Source: Symsagittifera roscoffensis
Lineage: Eukaryota; Xenacoelomorpha; Acoela; Convolutidae
Assembly (NCBI RefSeq): GCF_963678635.1
Contig: NC_087062.1
Coordinates: 17,719,789 to 17,783,788 of the forward strand
Reading direction: 5' to 3'
DNA: 64,000 bases
This document shows, piece by piece, positions 20,807 through 37,619 of this stretch; positions within the stretch are counted from its first letter, which is position 1; each line of letters begins with the position of its first letter. Under the pieces are notes generated by a model that was not told where the DNA came from, made no database searches, and saw only the letters and a program-made list of their open reading frames with translations. Both the position numbers and the translations under genes were made by a program.

Positions 20807-23800
20807 CCGAGCACAAATATTCCGTTATTTTCGTATCGAAAGTCGGAACAAAAATGATCTGAATACAATCTGGTGTTTATTCAAGATATGTGAGTTGGCG
20901 TAAAATACTTGGTCTCAAAAATGCTCCCAGTTACGAAATCGAATCACTGTGATTACTGAGAAATTAATTTATAAAACTTCCCCATCTTTCATATGATTGC
21001 GTAAAAAAATAGAACTCCGAAACCTATTGAAATAAAAAAAGAGATAACTGTATTAAGGTCTTTTCGATTATACCCCCTAAATGAATAATTTTGTCAATTC
21101 AAAATAGATGGCAAATTTGTCATTAGGGTTCCTAATTTTCGCGCTTTCAATTGAATTTGATTTTTGAACCGCCAAATATATCAATTTAGGGGAGTATGAC
21201 CGAAAAAATACTATTATTATAAATTAATCATTCTACTTGTGGCAAATCAATTTTCCTGGAAACCAAAAAACCCAGGTGGCGAATCTTCTCAAGGAAGGGT
21301 AAATTTTTTTGGAAAATTTGTCAATTTTTTTTGGTCAAATTAAGCGAGCTTTCTTAAACACTAAAGAGAAAATATTTTGTCATTTTATTCGACTCGGAAG
21401 GAGGCTTTTGAAACAAAAAAAGTCGTTTTTGAGTAATTTTTTGAAAATTTTGACAAAAGAAATCGGTTTTTTAGGCACGAGTTCCCAGTTATATACCCAA
21501 TGGATTAAAAAGTGTTCAAAATGCCAGCATAAATGTAATTTTTGAAAAAAATTTAAAATAAGACGATTAAGTTAGGGGCAATTTATAAGTAGGCTGGGCT
21601 GGGCGTTAGTGCATAACTGCAACACAAAACCAGCCGCGGTTTTTGTTTTCATTTTCATAAAAATTATGAATAATTTTTAGGTTTTGAAGAAGTTGCGTAG
21701 ACTGTTCTGAAGGGGGGTCGAGAAGAATGCTATTTTTATCTTCAGTAATGAGTTTTTGAAAGTTTATTTTTTTTACATAGTAAAAAAATTTGTTTTCGGG
21801 TGTGTTTTAATTTTTTCCTTGTTTTTGTTTTCCACGCAAAATCAGCTAGCACAAAAATCATCGGAGACAGTTGAGTAATTTATCTCACTAATTATCTAAC
21901 AGTTGTAATTTGAACTACTGAAAGTTTTTTGAAAAATTGTCCAGTCCCGAGAAAAACCGACTTGAAATTTTTTTTTTAATTCGAGCGAATAATGCGAGCA
22001 GCAGGATTACAATAGCTTAATTTAATGGCTTAAAAGCATATAAAAGATTAGTTTAAAAATTTAAAACCTAATTTTACACGATTAACGTGAGATTTTTGTG
22101 AGTAGTTTAGCGCCTTTTTAAAATCAAAAATTTAAAATAAATTTTTTTTCTAGTCTATTTTCTAGAAAAATTGTTATTCATTTCGCTTATTTTACTATCA
22201 TTGTCAAATATTCCTAGTCTCTAGTTTTTCGCTCAGATCTTTTTTATCACACCACGCCGAAAAAGCGGCACTAATTTAAAAAAATAATCTTATTTTCTAG
22301 GACTTTGGTCGGAATGTTCTGTGTTACCTGCTATCCTTGCACCATTTAAAATTTCAAATAGTCAAGAATTTTCAAACAAATTTTACAGTAAACTATGATT
22401 TTTCTTTGTATGAGTCAAATCATAACAGAAAAGTTTTTGTTACACCAAAAAAATACGTAACGTTTTTTCTCACATTGTGGTCAGAACACTAAACAAAATT
22501 GGATAAAAAAATTAAAAATATCATTGAAATTTAAAATCAAATCTACAAATTTTGATTTTAAAACAGATTAGAACGACCTTATCTTAGCAATGACGCTACA
22601 ATAAACTTGTTTTACATAAAGAAGAATTTGTTGATCATTTGAAAAGTTTATCCAAAAATAAAATCTTTGGACGATAACCAAGAAAACTATATGGCTGCCT
22701 CACAATTGGGTCTTCATCAGCAAATATATGTACACTACAGTTTATTTTTTAACCATCAATTTTTTAAAATGCGTTTTCGAAAAAGTTCAAACCGTGTATG
22801 CGAAGCAGAACAGAATTTAATTGATTAGTTTGAAAAATCGTTAAGTCCTCGATTAGCTTTTCTCTATTGCGTAGAAAAAAATCGAAAAAAATTGCGCCGT
22901 TTTTGAGTTTTTCTTGTAACGGCCAGTCAATTCTGTATTCTAGTGGTACTAATCAAACACTAAAAAGAAATAAGACAAAATTGAAACAAAAATTGGATTT
23001 TTTTTCTTGATATTAAAAAATGTTTTAACTGATTTTTTCATCATAAATCATTGTTTTTTGAACTTTCTTCACTGTTTGCAAAATTTCCACCTCTCCTCGT
23101 ATATCCAGTTGCTGAAACTTATAAAATTTTTCTGATTGGTGTATTTTTTTAGATCAATTTTGACAATCGAAAATATAGTTTAAAAAAAAAACTTTGCAAA
23201 AATACAAAAAATTTTCACGCAGAATATTTATTGTTTAAAAATTTATTGTATTTCGAGCATTTTTTAAAAATTGCCAGTTTAGGCACTTATTTTCTAAAAC
23301 AGTATATATCTATAGTTACTGAAGCTTTTTTACCAAAATTCATTTGATGCCTGTTAAAGGGCAGTCGGATTATGCAGTGCTTTGCCCTGATATAAGAAAT
23401 TGCAGCCGTTTTTGCTACATCAGTTTTATTTGCTAATCGCAGCCTCGTGATTGGAAAATTGTTTGCATGAGAACAATCTTTTCGTGGCAAATTTTGAATT
23501 TTTAACCAGTCATTTTTTACGCGAATTTTTCTATCATTTGATAATTAGTAATTTGATAATTACTACTTTTTTTAAGATATGGGTGTGAAAAACTGCCAAT
23601 TTTTAACACTAATCGGCAAATTAAATCAACCCAAATTTAATTGAGGCAAGCAACTTGGTCCTAATATGACGTTGCCAGGCACAAATGTTTTTTTTTCATT
23701 TAGTACTTTGCATAGCGTGTTCGCTAATAAAAGACCAATAACTATTTTGTTTTTAGTTCATCATTTTGGCCAGCAAACTTTTCTATCGACGTTAACGGGC

Positions 23801-24544
23801 AGTCGGTTGGAAAATTCTGCCAGTTGAATCATTCTGGTAGATGTAACATTAAGTTCATAAGATAACAGAACGTTTGTGGTATATGTATAGTCTGATAGTT
23901 TTCTATACAATTGACGAACAATTTAATTATGAAAAAATTGATATTCAATTGATAAATATTTTTTCGAGACCCGATATAATAACTTAATAGCTAGCAATTA
24001 GCAACATCGCCAAAAGTTTTGTGGTATATTTATAGCAGTTTTGTTCTTTGAAGGCTAAAATTATAAGCCATTCACGTGTTCAACGCTTCAACGCACGTGT
24101 TCAAAGTCTGTAATAAGAACCATAACAATTGAGTAAAATTTCAAATATAACGGTTTAATAACTCAAATACACCCATTCTAAGTTTTTGTAACGATAACTG
24201 TGGTCCATCAAATCTGCGCTAGTTGCACATAAGCTAGTAACCCTTGACTTCATTGGAGGAGGGAAATTTAATATTTGCATAAAGTTCAATCCTTCTTTCA
24301 TGCTTCGCTAACAAAACATTACTACTACTAAGCAGGCGAAATTCTACGAAACATTCGGACTGTAATTTTGACTAAACAATTATATTTCTAAGGAGATGTA
24401 CATCTAAATAACGCGCAAAACAAAAAGTTCTTATTCAAAAAATTAGTATTTTAGAGCAACTGACAATTGATATGATTATAGATTTGGATTAGAAAGAGAC
24501 TTCGAATGTTTTTTTTTTCATCGAGATTTTTTTTCAGACTTTAT
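20807..24544. other. Gene-free interval with one repeat B copy
   Basis: Apart from the repeat at about 21810-22280 I see only AT-rich sequence. Short frames here have no recognisable similarity or splice context. The left edge is the 3' flank of the CYB5D1 gene. Confidence 0.45.
21810..22280 (+). repeat. Dispersed repeat B, fullest copy
   Basis: In order it contains ccacgcaaaatcagctagca, cgagaaaaaccgacttgaa, gcgaataatgcgagca, attacaatagcttaattta, cgcttattttactatcattg and ctagtttttcgctcagatct followed by tcacaccacgccgaaaaagc. Pieces of it recur at about 3640, 9926 (inverted), 10600, 24990 (inverted) and possibly 39990. No coding frame. Confidence 0.6.
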
Positions 24545-24775
24545 TCAACTCTCTGTGAGGTCATCGTTGAAGTAGAGATGTATGGCTTGAACAAACTGGT
24601 CTTCGTCCATTCGGCAGATGTAGAAGTCTTCATCGTCGTCCTTCACCCCGTTTTCCTCCAGTGTTTTATCCATTTCCAGGTTTCGTCCGGCATATTTCCA
24701 TGTGTAGGATCCAGCGTGACAGTTTTCACGTAGATACCGACGCAAGATCTCCAACATCGTTTCCTCAGAACAAAC
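24545..24775 (-). CDS. CYB5D1: CYB5D1 exon 4
   Basis: The acceptor is atttcttcag. The exon encodes [35 protein letters not shown] and [12 protein letters not shown] before the stop. The YTWKY, TLEENG and YFNDDLTE blocks are diagnostic. Confidence 0.95.
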   Translation of the reverse strand, partial: VCSEETMLEILRRYLRENCHAGSYTWKYAGRNLEMDKTLEENGVKDDDEDFYICRMDEDQFVQAIHLYFNDDLTES

Positions 24776-27700
24776 CTGAAGAAATAAAGAACAAAATTTG
24801 AATCAGTTGAGTTGATAAAACAGAAACAACTTCAAAAACTATTCAACAAACATTATTTTACTTTTAACCTAGAGGCCACGGTTTAGCATTTGCGCCATCT
24901 TTAATTTTGGGCAAACTTCTTTTCATCAGCCAATTTGTTGTATTAATACGCTGGTCAATTAGGAAAATACAAACAGAAAGGTTAAACAGCAGTTTTTCTG
25001 CGTGGTGTAATAAAAAGATCTGAACAAAAAAATAGATCTTAAGCATATTCTACAATCATTCATAGTAAATTAGGCCAATTGTAAAATTTCTGTACCAAAA
25101 TGACTAGAAAATCGAATAGGCAAATCGTAAGAAAAAAAAACATTAAAAAAATTTCAAATTTTTCTACAAAACCTTTTTTTTTAGAAGTTTTTGATTGCCA
25201 AAATATCGCTAAAAACTCCAAAAACAAATGGTCGGAACGAAAACAAAACTTGTTGTATCGCAGCGCGATTTTTTTCATGATTCTGACCTCAATAATGACA
25301 TCCTGCGAGGTCAGCGTATTGATGACCTTGATTCGCCTGGTCTTCTGGGACAACACCCCTACGCAGTACTTGTCGTCCTTCCACCAGGGCCTGCCGAAGT
25401 CATTGGCCCAGTCGTCTGTGGGGTAGGGAGGAGGTACGTGGATGAATCTGCCTTTGGGACAATAGTATTGTTCGCAGCTAGTCACCGGGTCTACGTATGT
25501 CTTGATCTGCAAACGAAAACACACAAAAATACATCTTGGCACGTACTAAAACTTCAGGAAGTTATTATTCCGACAACTGAAACTGAGAATTATACACGGC
25601 TTTATGTGCCGTTTTTCCATGCAAATTCAGCCACTACAATCCAACATCAGACGAGGTAGAAGATATTTCACCGCATTATTATGTTTTAAAATGTTTCCTC
25701 GGTGTCGAGAAAGCTGATTTGAAGTTTTTGCTTTTTGGAGAAAAATTTTGCTTAGTTCGAGGATATACAATTTATATTGTTTCAAATTCATTTGTTTTAT
25801 ATTAGATAGGCTTCCATTAACTCGTTTTCAAAGCTTCTATTACCTTTTGGCTCCAATTTTTTCCGTATCAACTAATTAAAAAACAGTGAAAAATTCAAGC
25901 AAAATTCCGTGTGTTTTCTTTTATTTAAATAACAACGGCTTTACAATCTGCCTAGAAAAACTTGCATACTTCTGAAAATTATAGCAGAAATGCTTTTTGT
26001 TGGTTTCTTTTTCGATTTTTTTTTTTTTGGTTTATCCACAAATCATATTTTCAGTAAATTTATTTCAGATTTTTTCTATCGCTTCGTGAACACTTCGCAA
26101 ATATTTCGAACTGATCTTGCTTGATTTTACATCTGATCTTACTTTATTTCTTAAACAATTCGAAGCAATTGTTATATTATTTGATTTACTTTTTACTGCT
26201 CTTCTCTTTCAAATAATTAATAAAGGCTTTCAAATCTGTCCAGAGATACATGCACTCTTCTCTAAATTATAGCAGAAATACGTTTTGTTGGTTTCTCTTT
26301 CAACTTGTTATTGGTTTATCCACATATCAAATTTTCAGTAGAATGTTTTTTAAGATTCTATTCTGTCATTTTAGCAAAAACTTTCGTCGGAAAGTCACTT
26401 CATGGCTTTTCTCAAAAGAAAAAATAAAAAGATCCTAATCTTTGACGCTTATTGAGACTATTTATATATGAAAACTTGAATTACGTACAATTTCAGTAAA
26501 ATCGCGGAAAGATCGAAACAGGTATAATAACAAAACTTTTTTTAAATCCAGCTTAAGAATCTGAAAATTTATTTCGAAAACAATTCAGTGTTCCGAAAAT
26601 GTGATCTGAAAATTGTTGCTACTCAGACTCAATTACCCAATTTTACTTGTATGGTAAACTCCAACAAAAAAGATGACGATCCTTTATTTCCTAAGATTTA
26701 AAAGCTAATGTTACATTGTTTCATTAAACTTTTAATGCTCTTTCCCTTCTAATTAATTATAAAAGGCTTTCAAATCTGCCTAGAACGACTTGCTTACTTC
26801 TTGAAATTATAGCAGAAATAATTTATGATGGTTTCCCGTTCGATTTTCTTGTCGACATCAAATTTAATGTAAAAAGATAATTCAGATTCGTTACTATCAT
26901 TTCGTTAAAAAAATGTTGTCAGAAAATCACTTTGTGGCTTTCCGGGAAAAAAAAGATTAAAAAAACAATCTTGATCTTTGAACCCCTTTGAGGCTATCTA
27001 AAAATTAGCAGCCGTGACTGAAGGGGATAGACGGTTGGAGGGGTCCTAATGTTATCCACCTCCTCACGGTGGGACCGGCTGCGGCGAAATGGATGACATC
27101 CACCACAAAAAAAAACCAAGATTGAATGATGGGAGCTGGGCCGTTGGCTAATAAAAAACTATGTATATATCAATACTTGCATTACGTACAATTTCAGCTT
27201 ACTCGGAGAAAGATCGAACAAGGTATTCTATCAAAACCTGTCTATAATCCTAATCAGGAATCTGAAAAAAAATATTTCAAAAACTCTTCATGAAAAAGTG
27301 ATATGAACATTGTTGCTAAGCAGACTAAATGCCCAATTAACCGCTATAGAAATGTCTAACAGAAAAGATGTCTACGAATCTGATTTTCCTTTATTTCTCA
27401 AAATTATTAAACCAATGGTTATTTTATTCCCTAAAATTTTTCAAGCTCTCACTTGCCATTGAAAAAAACAAACACTTTCAAAATGTATCAATACTTTTTT
27501 TCAGTTTTCAAAAAAAACTATCAGTGGCAGAAACATTATGAACAATTTGCTGAGCAACCAGTAGCTCTTATAGAATTAATGAAACGACTTCCGTTTGATT
27601 CAATTAAGCCATTCCCCGGATGCCACAGTGGAACTTTCTGTTGCCAAGAGAATGAGACTTCAAACGCCTTTTTAACGAATTCCTTACGAAAAGGAAGGTT

Positions 27701-29476
27701 GAGTTGTTCCGGAATCTAAAATTTTTAAATTTTCGATTGAAACCAGAATAATTATGAGAAATACTAAAAGACGGTCATTTTTATTGCGAAACGTGTCACA
27801 CACAGAACAGCCGATTAACACACGGAAAACGGTAGTGGGAGACAAGAGAAAAAGAAGACATTGTTATATCTGAAACGAGAGACACAACCGAAGCCTCCGG
27901 ACACGACAAGCGTACTCAATAAGCAGCTTAGTTGCAAGATCGAATGGAGCCGGAAGGTTAGGTGGAATATTAGGGACAGATCCAATCCGCCCGAACAGAG
28001 GAAAATAAGAAATAACGACTTTATTTCAAGGAGAGATCAGAATTGGAGGCCCGGAGCCTAGAGACTTTTTACAAACATTTGCGACCTTTTAGCTGCTGTA
28101 ATGCCCTGAACGGATTTAATTTACCTCAATTTCACTTGATTATTTCACAGGATTGTGGGCGAGGAAATGGTCAATCTCTCTCTAATGGATTCAATGTATA
28201 AATTTCACTAAAAATAGATATAATTATGGTTTTTAGTCCTGTTTTTAGTAATAATCAAGTTGTCTGGGGATCTAAGACCCAGCAATGTAGTTATTTCCGC
28301 GTGTTAACGAAAGCCAAGTAAAACTCGTTTGGCTGATGGCCTCAAAACTGTAACACAATGGTTAGCCCTTAAACAGAAAAAAAAACTGGCTAGGTCGAGA
28401 CGAAGAAAAACGAACTGAGTTAAGGTATTTGACGTCAGCCAGTCGTCAATAACGACTTTTTCTATTCTCCGTCGCTGTGTAATTTCTGGGCGAATTTTAC
28501 AAATGTATCAGTAAGTTCAGAATAAGCGAGAACGCATTAAGTACGTTAGTGTACATGAGAACTCAATTATACAAGAAATGACACAAAAAACTTTCCCAGT
28601 AAAAAAGGACGCTTCTTCAATAATTTCTCGTTGAAGAATGTTTTGAAAGAGCATCTTTAAGACTCAACGTAGCTGATTCAAAAAATGCATTTCTAGCCGG
28701 AAGAGCTGTAGGATGTATGCCACAAGTCAGAACAAATTCCAGAATACATCTGATTTTAAAATTTTGGCTCACCTCTCTTGTTTTCTTATTGAACCAATGT
28801 GAAATGTCAGTTCCTCCAGCCAAGACAATTGGTTTTAGCAGGACATCTCCTAAAACGACATTCAAAAACATATCAAACTCTTATTCGAGTTCAAAAAAAA
28901 ACTGCGAATAATGCGAATTTTTATTACGGGCCAGCTATAATTTACTGTGGTGCGATAGTGGGAAAGCGCCACGTTTTATTTAGCCACTTATTTTATGATA
29001 TAATCAAAATTTTGTCAGTAATTTGCAATTTACAATTTAGGTACAATTAAATACATTAAACGAAATCTTAAGCGACATTACTCCGGCAAAAATTATTATC
29101 AATAGTTTTTAAAAAAATCAACTTTATTTTTCCAAAAATATTAACAAACTAAAACACCATAACAAAATTCACGGATGTTCTTTTTGATTTCGGCACTCTA
29201 AAAAAACTTAATTCTTCTGAGGCATAAATAACATTAAAAATTGCCACCTAGCAAAATTGCATGTTTAAGGCTGTTTTTTGCAATAAATAAGAAGAAAATC
29301 CGCATTAATTGTCTTGATGAAAGAATTGCATAATGCAATGGCATAACATAATAAAAACCTTGATGAGATTCGGCTAAAGGAGTGAGATCGTATACCTTCC
29401 CAAGGTATGACACCCATAAATCCTTAAGAGTGCTGTGAGCTGCAACTTCTATAGGTGAGAAATACTTGGGTCGCAT
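24545..29476 (-). CDS. CYB5D1: Cytochrome b5 domain-containing protein 1 (four exons)
   Basis: The spliced product (29476-29359, 28849-28773, 25506-25288, 24775-24545; 214 residues) aligns along its whole length with vertebrate CYB5D1 (about 228 residues). The N-terminal cytochrome b5-like haem domain has both expected histidines, in [12 protein letters not shown] (about residue 11) and DISHWF (about 55). The C-terminal ubiquitin-like part carries [11 protein letters not shown] and ends YFNDDLTES, a hallmark tail. All splice phases fit with GT-AG sites. In vertebrates the protein is linked to cilia; that is family knowledge, not visible here. The gene is head to head with HSP90. Introns of 0.5, 3.3 and 0.5 kb hold repeats. 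Confidence 0.95.
24985..25075 (-). repeat. Dispersed repeat B fragment in CYB5D1 intron 3
   Basis: tttttctgcgtggtgtaata and the following aaaagatctgaacaaaaaaa match the inverse complement of about 22190-22275 and the copy at 9926-10010. Confidence 0.6.
25288..25506 (-). CDS. CYB5D1: CYB5D1 exon 3
   Basis: The acceptor is gtttgcag. The exon encodes [40 protein letters not shown] and WW, then [17 protein letters not shown], near-identical in pattern to the vertebrate protein. The donor is GAG|gtcaga, phase 0. Confidence 0.95.
25930..27470 (+). repeat. Three imperfect direct repeats in CYB5D1 intron 2
   Basis: The marker ggcttt.caatctg.c.aga...attatagcagaaat begins copies at about 25936, 26225 and 26763. 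Copies 2 and 3 run on in parallel through tttagcaaaaac/tcgttaaaaa, acgtacaatttcag and gtgatctgaaaattgttgct/gtgatatgaacattgttgct. Spacing is about 290 and 540 bp, so copy 1 is shorter. No coding frame is preserved. Confidence 0.75.
27008..27148 (+). mobile_element. GC-rich SINE-like or structured insertion within a direct repeat
   Basis: Comparison of direct-repeat copies 2 and 3 shows about 140 extra bases here, much richer in G and C than the surroundings. The insertion starts GCAGCCGTGAC and includes paired segments GCAGCC/GGCTGC and GGTCC/GGACC, an A9 run, and a possible short flanking duplication (ctaaaaatta/ctaataaaaa). No good pol III A or B box is present, so the SINE label is tentative. 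Confidence 0.45.
28773..28849 (-). CDS. CYB5D1: CYB5D1 exon 2
   Basis: The acceptor is cgttttag. The exon encodes [20 protein letters not shown], then NKKTRE, including the second haem-ligand histidine. The donor is GAGAG|gtgagc, phase 0. Confidence 0.94.
29359..29476 (-). CDS. CYB5D1: CYB5D1 exon 1
   Basis: ATG at 29476 opens [20 protein letters not shown], then [19 protein letters not shown]. The donor is CATCAAG|gttttt, phase 1. The start matches the family position, since relatives begin only a few residues earlier. A cttcag lies just upstream, so a non-coding first exon is possible. Confidence 0.9.
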
Positions 29477-30075
29477 GCTATCTGAAGTGTGATTTATTTC
29501 AAATAACAACACAATTAAATCCAGCTTTTTGGTCTCGTACCATATAAAATGAATTCAATCATAAATTAACTTTTTAAATTTCAAATTCGTTCCGAAAAAG
29601 AAAATACCCAACTATGGTCTTCGTTATTGATCTGGTAGTTCTTTCAGGCTTACTGTTCCGACTCTTTCAGGAATAGCAAGCAACTATAGCGTAGGTTGTT
29701 TCTTTTTCAACGCAGCTCGGTTGACTTTAAGAAAGCTCATAAGATCAAGAGTGGTATCATATTGAAGCCTTTTTCCGCAGTCATGATTCGATGCCAAACT
29801 AAATTTTTTAAAATTTGTTCGCTCATTCCTTTCCTTGTTTCTCCGAAATTTTTCCGCTAATCAGACTAATTGACACGAAAGTTACGTATGATACCAAGAA
29901 ATTTCGCACATCAAAATGATTCTTCTGCAATTTTTTCATTAATTTATTTGTCCCATTTTTGCAATTTGCGCAGCTTTTAACCTATTACAATCGCCCGTTA
30001 CACATAAAACGTCAGAAAATTTTGCATAACATAAAAAAAACAAAAAAAATGAAAAACAAGCAGTTCATTGAATTG

Positions 30076-30095
30076 CCCCCCCCCCCCCCCCCCCC
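30076..30095 (+). repeat. Poly-C run
   Basis: Twenty C bases followed by acccacacaca. Its length is probably unstable. Confidence 0.9.
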
Positions 30096-30170
30096 ACCCA
30101 CACACAATGTTTGCGCAAATTACAATTAAATTCATATGTCATGAATAAGAAAATAAATAAACAAACAAGA

Positions 30171-30577
30171 CTGCTCGTGGTACTACTATGATAGAGTAGC
30201 CCCTCGAAAAAGCAACTATGTTAGACAGTTCCCGCATGCATTTTGCATGTTATAATTTTGAAAACTAGTTGGTTTATAAATTATTCATTTCAAAAATCTT
30301 GCAAAATATGTTCAGCCAAAAACTTTTCAGATTGAAAATTGTAATCACTATTGTTTATATATTGAGATTTGCTCGCTTTACTTTATTTTACGGTTTAAAA
30401 TGGTGAGGGGGAGGTTTTATGAGATAAAAAAACATGAAATTTATGAAAATATACTGCGATATCTTTCTGAAGGGCTCAATCATAATTATTAAACGGTTTG
30501 AGAGCTCTAGGTGTCTTATTCTCAAGGGACCTGGTAATTTTCAAGGGACCACTCTATCATAGTAGGACCCTGCTCGT
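30171..30577. mobile_element. hAT-like MITE with 8-bp target site duplication
   Basis: The element proper is 30179-30569 (391 bp). Its left end GGTACTACTATGATAGAGTA and right end, inverted, GGTCCTACTATGATAGAGTG form terminal inverted repeats of about 25 bp. Both sides carry CTGCTCGT (30171-30178 and 30570-30577), an 8-bp duplication typical of hAT elements. The insertion sits in a copy of repeat A. The copy at about 18895 shows the uninterrupted site (aagactgctcgtatcagggc). No transposase frame. Confidence 0.85.
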
Positions 30578-30578
30578 A

Positions 30579-31130
30579 TATCAGGGCGAAGAATTGAATG
30601 TTTCAACTGCTTTTTCCGGCCCACAAAAATAGTATTTTTTCGGTTGAAAAAGACGAAGCAATTGAAAAAAGTTCATTTGATGTTTTATCTTTCGATTCCC
30701 CACACGCTTATGTGAAGACCAAATGGATTGCCTCAAGTGAATTTGAAATGCATTAATGTACCGCTCAAAAGAAAATAATTATTTCTCAATCTTACATATT
30801 TTTTAATCAGATGAAAAAACTCTAAATACATCAGTAACAAAGAGCGGACGTCTAACGAACCCATAAAGATTGCCAAGTGCTCCCCTGAATTTGTTTGAAA
30901 TCAATTTGGACACAACACATAAGAGAACTTAGATACACAATTATTAAAGCCTGAATGCAACAGCTGAAGAAAAAGATCTTGCAAATGCCAAAAAACAAAA
31001 CAAAAAGGGTATGTGGCACCATACGTGTTCTAAATCATCAATATAAATTTAAAAATGGCCAAATTAGGTTAAAAAGTTAAATAATTCCTTTTTTTTCGAA
31101 TGTCGGCACAATAAATGTCTGCAAGATGGG
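30579..31130 (+). repeat. Dispersed repeat A, diverged copy 3
   Basis: After the MITE the sequence continues atcagggcgaag...ttgaatgtttcaactgctttt and ccccacacgctta, paralleling repeat A copies 1 and 2, then diverges. A related end (gttaaaaagtta...cgaatgtcggcacaa) is seen near 31066-31110, paralleling 20768-20850. Confidence 0.55.
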
Positions 31131-31912
31131 CTCTTTTTCACTCTCCCTTCCCACATTTGAATTTCAGTTTTGAGAAACTATTTTACCGTAGTCATAAGAT
31201 AACGAAATTTTGCATAATTAAATTCATTATTGTGAACAGAACTGTTCTCCATACCTTATATCGTTTTATCGTTCAGCCATAATCTCACGTAAACAATAGA
31301 GAAAAAAAGAACGTTTCAAATGTGGTGGGAAAGTGGAAAATAGCCCCAAAATTGTGTTGAGTTGGTATCAGTGGTTGTTATCAGTGGTTGGTTTCTGTGA
31401 GTTGGTATCATTTTTGTGTCGAATTTCGTTTTGCCATTTTCAGCACAAATAGCTCGGTAGTTTAAATATTTCGACATTTTGGGAATATGCGTTGGCGTAG
31501 ATACATGTGGTGGTCAATGCTCATTATCTCCTTGTTTTCGTTGTATAGGACTTCAAAGTTCTCATGCATTTTTCAAGCTCAGTTTTTTAAACTTATCATG
31601 CGAGGTTAAAGTACATCGTCAAACGAAACTTTAGTTGACAAAAGGAAACATACAGTTTTGCAGAATTCGACTCCAACGGATAACAATTTTTTAACCTAGT
31701 ACTTTTTGTTTTCTCTTTTTTTATTTTATTGAACGAAACATTATTCTTAGATTAAGAGACCTGGTCTGAAAAACTAGTCCATCAAAACTTGATTTGAATT
31801 TTAACAGAGAATGAGTTTTATTCAATTTTTATTTTAAAAATGAAAATTGATTGGTAACATTTTGCCGAGCAGTTAATTTTAGAAAAAAATTGAGATTTTG
31901 TTTTTCCCCAGT

Positions 31913-31977
31913 TTCCAGAATATTCGCATTCGAGAACATTCTCGACTCTAGAATATTCTAGAAACAAACTATAATAA
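31913..31977 (+). promoter_or_regulatory. HSP90 promoter: three perfect heat-shock elements and TATA-like box
   Basis: Heat-shock factor binds alternating nGAAn/nTTCn units. Three perfect three-unit sites are present: TTCCAGAATATTC (31913-31925), TTCGAGAACATTC (31929-31941) and GAATATTCTAGAA (31951-31963). A TATA-like ctataataac follows at 31969-31978, placing transcription start at about 32000. This arrangement predicts strong heat induction of the adjacent HSP90 gene. Confidence 0.9.
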
Positions 31978-31989
31978 CGCACAATTACT

Positions 31990-32262
31990 CACGCCAGCAC
32001 TCCAGTATTGCTTCTCTGTGCTATTTGCTGTTCGTTTGTTCTGCGCATCGAAATTCGATTTTCTCGAGGAATCATTTACACTCTTCTTGAAAATACAGCG
32101 TGTCTGTCGGATTGAAAGCGTAAGTACTTGATTTTGTGCGTGTTGAAGGGTGCCGAACATCAAGCCGACGGGATTTCAAGCCAAGCATTTTGTCACTAAG
32201 TTGTGAAGTATAATTATTTTGAAAACGTCGATTTTTTCCTTTTCATGAGCTTTGTTAACAAG
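31990..32262 (+). other. HSP90 5' untranslated exon (approximate)
   Basis: The leader lies between the TATA-like box and a splice donor, and the start codon is directly behind the next acceptor, as in fly Hsp83. Two donors are possible: AAAGC|gtaagt ending at 32119, and AACAAG|gtaagg ending at 32262. The second would include one upstream ATG (32245). The exon start is an estimate. Confidence 0.6.
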
Positions 32263-32710
32263 GTAAGGGCTTTTTCATAATTTTTGAGCCCCTAATTGAT
32301 GTCGAGGAATATTAAGAATTAAATCATTGAAGGTTTTTTCTTGTATATTTTATGCTTTTATCAAGTGGTGCATTGTTGTGCGGAACGACAAAGAACAAAT
32401 TTTGCCTTATTTTTTGAAAATAAACATTTTATCGATTAAATTGAGCGTGAAAGACCGTGTGAGGTGCTTCTAAGTTAAGTTTCGTCATAATGCAAAATAG
32501 GTAAATCGATAGAGAATGACCTTACCACATGAAATTATCAAAATTTAAAAGACTCGCGGAAAGCTTATTCCGGGCCTAGAACGGCAAGTCTTTCTGATCT
32601 GCTCTATCATATCCAAGAATAATACTGAATACGTGTTTTATGTGGTCAGCTGCTGTATTTATTGGCTTAAAATAAAAAATCCAGTGGACAAATTTGGACG
32701 GATTTTTTAG

Positions 32711-37619
<4,909 letters not shown>

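Larger units (their letters stand above)
25507..28772 (-). other. CYB5D1 intron 2 (3.3 kb)
   Basis: The intron is filled mainly by three direct repeats (25930-27470) with a GC-richer insertion at 27008-27148. The 27470-28700 part has no recognisable feature. A short frame at 27861-28061 has no homology or splice support. Confidence 0.55.
29477..31912. other. Divergent intergenic region between CYB5D1 and HSP90
   Basis: It contains the poly-C run, a copy of repeat A interrupted by a hAT-like MITE, and the HSP90 promoter at its right end. No gene is seen. Confidence 0.6.

Noticed and set aside
25100-25659. Plus-strand frames across CYB5D1 exon 3
   Set aside because: They lie antisense to a clearly homologous exon and have no similarity of their own.
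27861-28061. 66-residue basic frame in CYB5D1 intron 2
   Set aside because: Slightly higher GC content but no homology, start context or splice sites.
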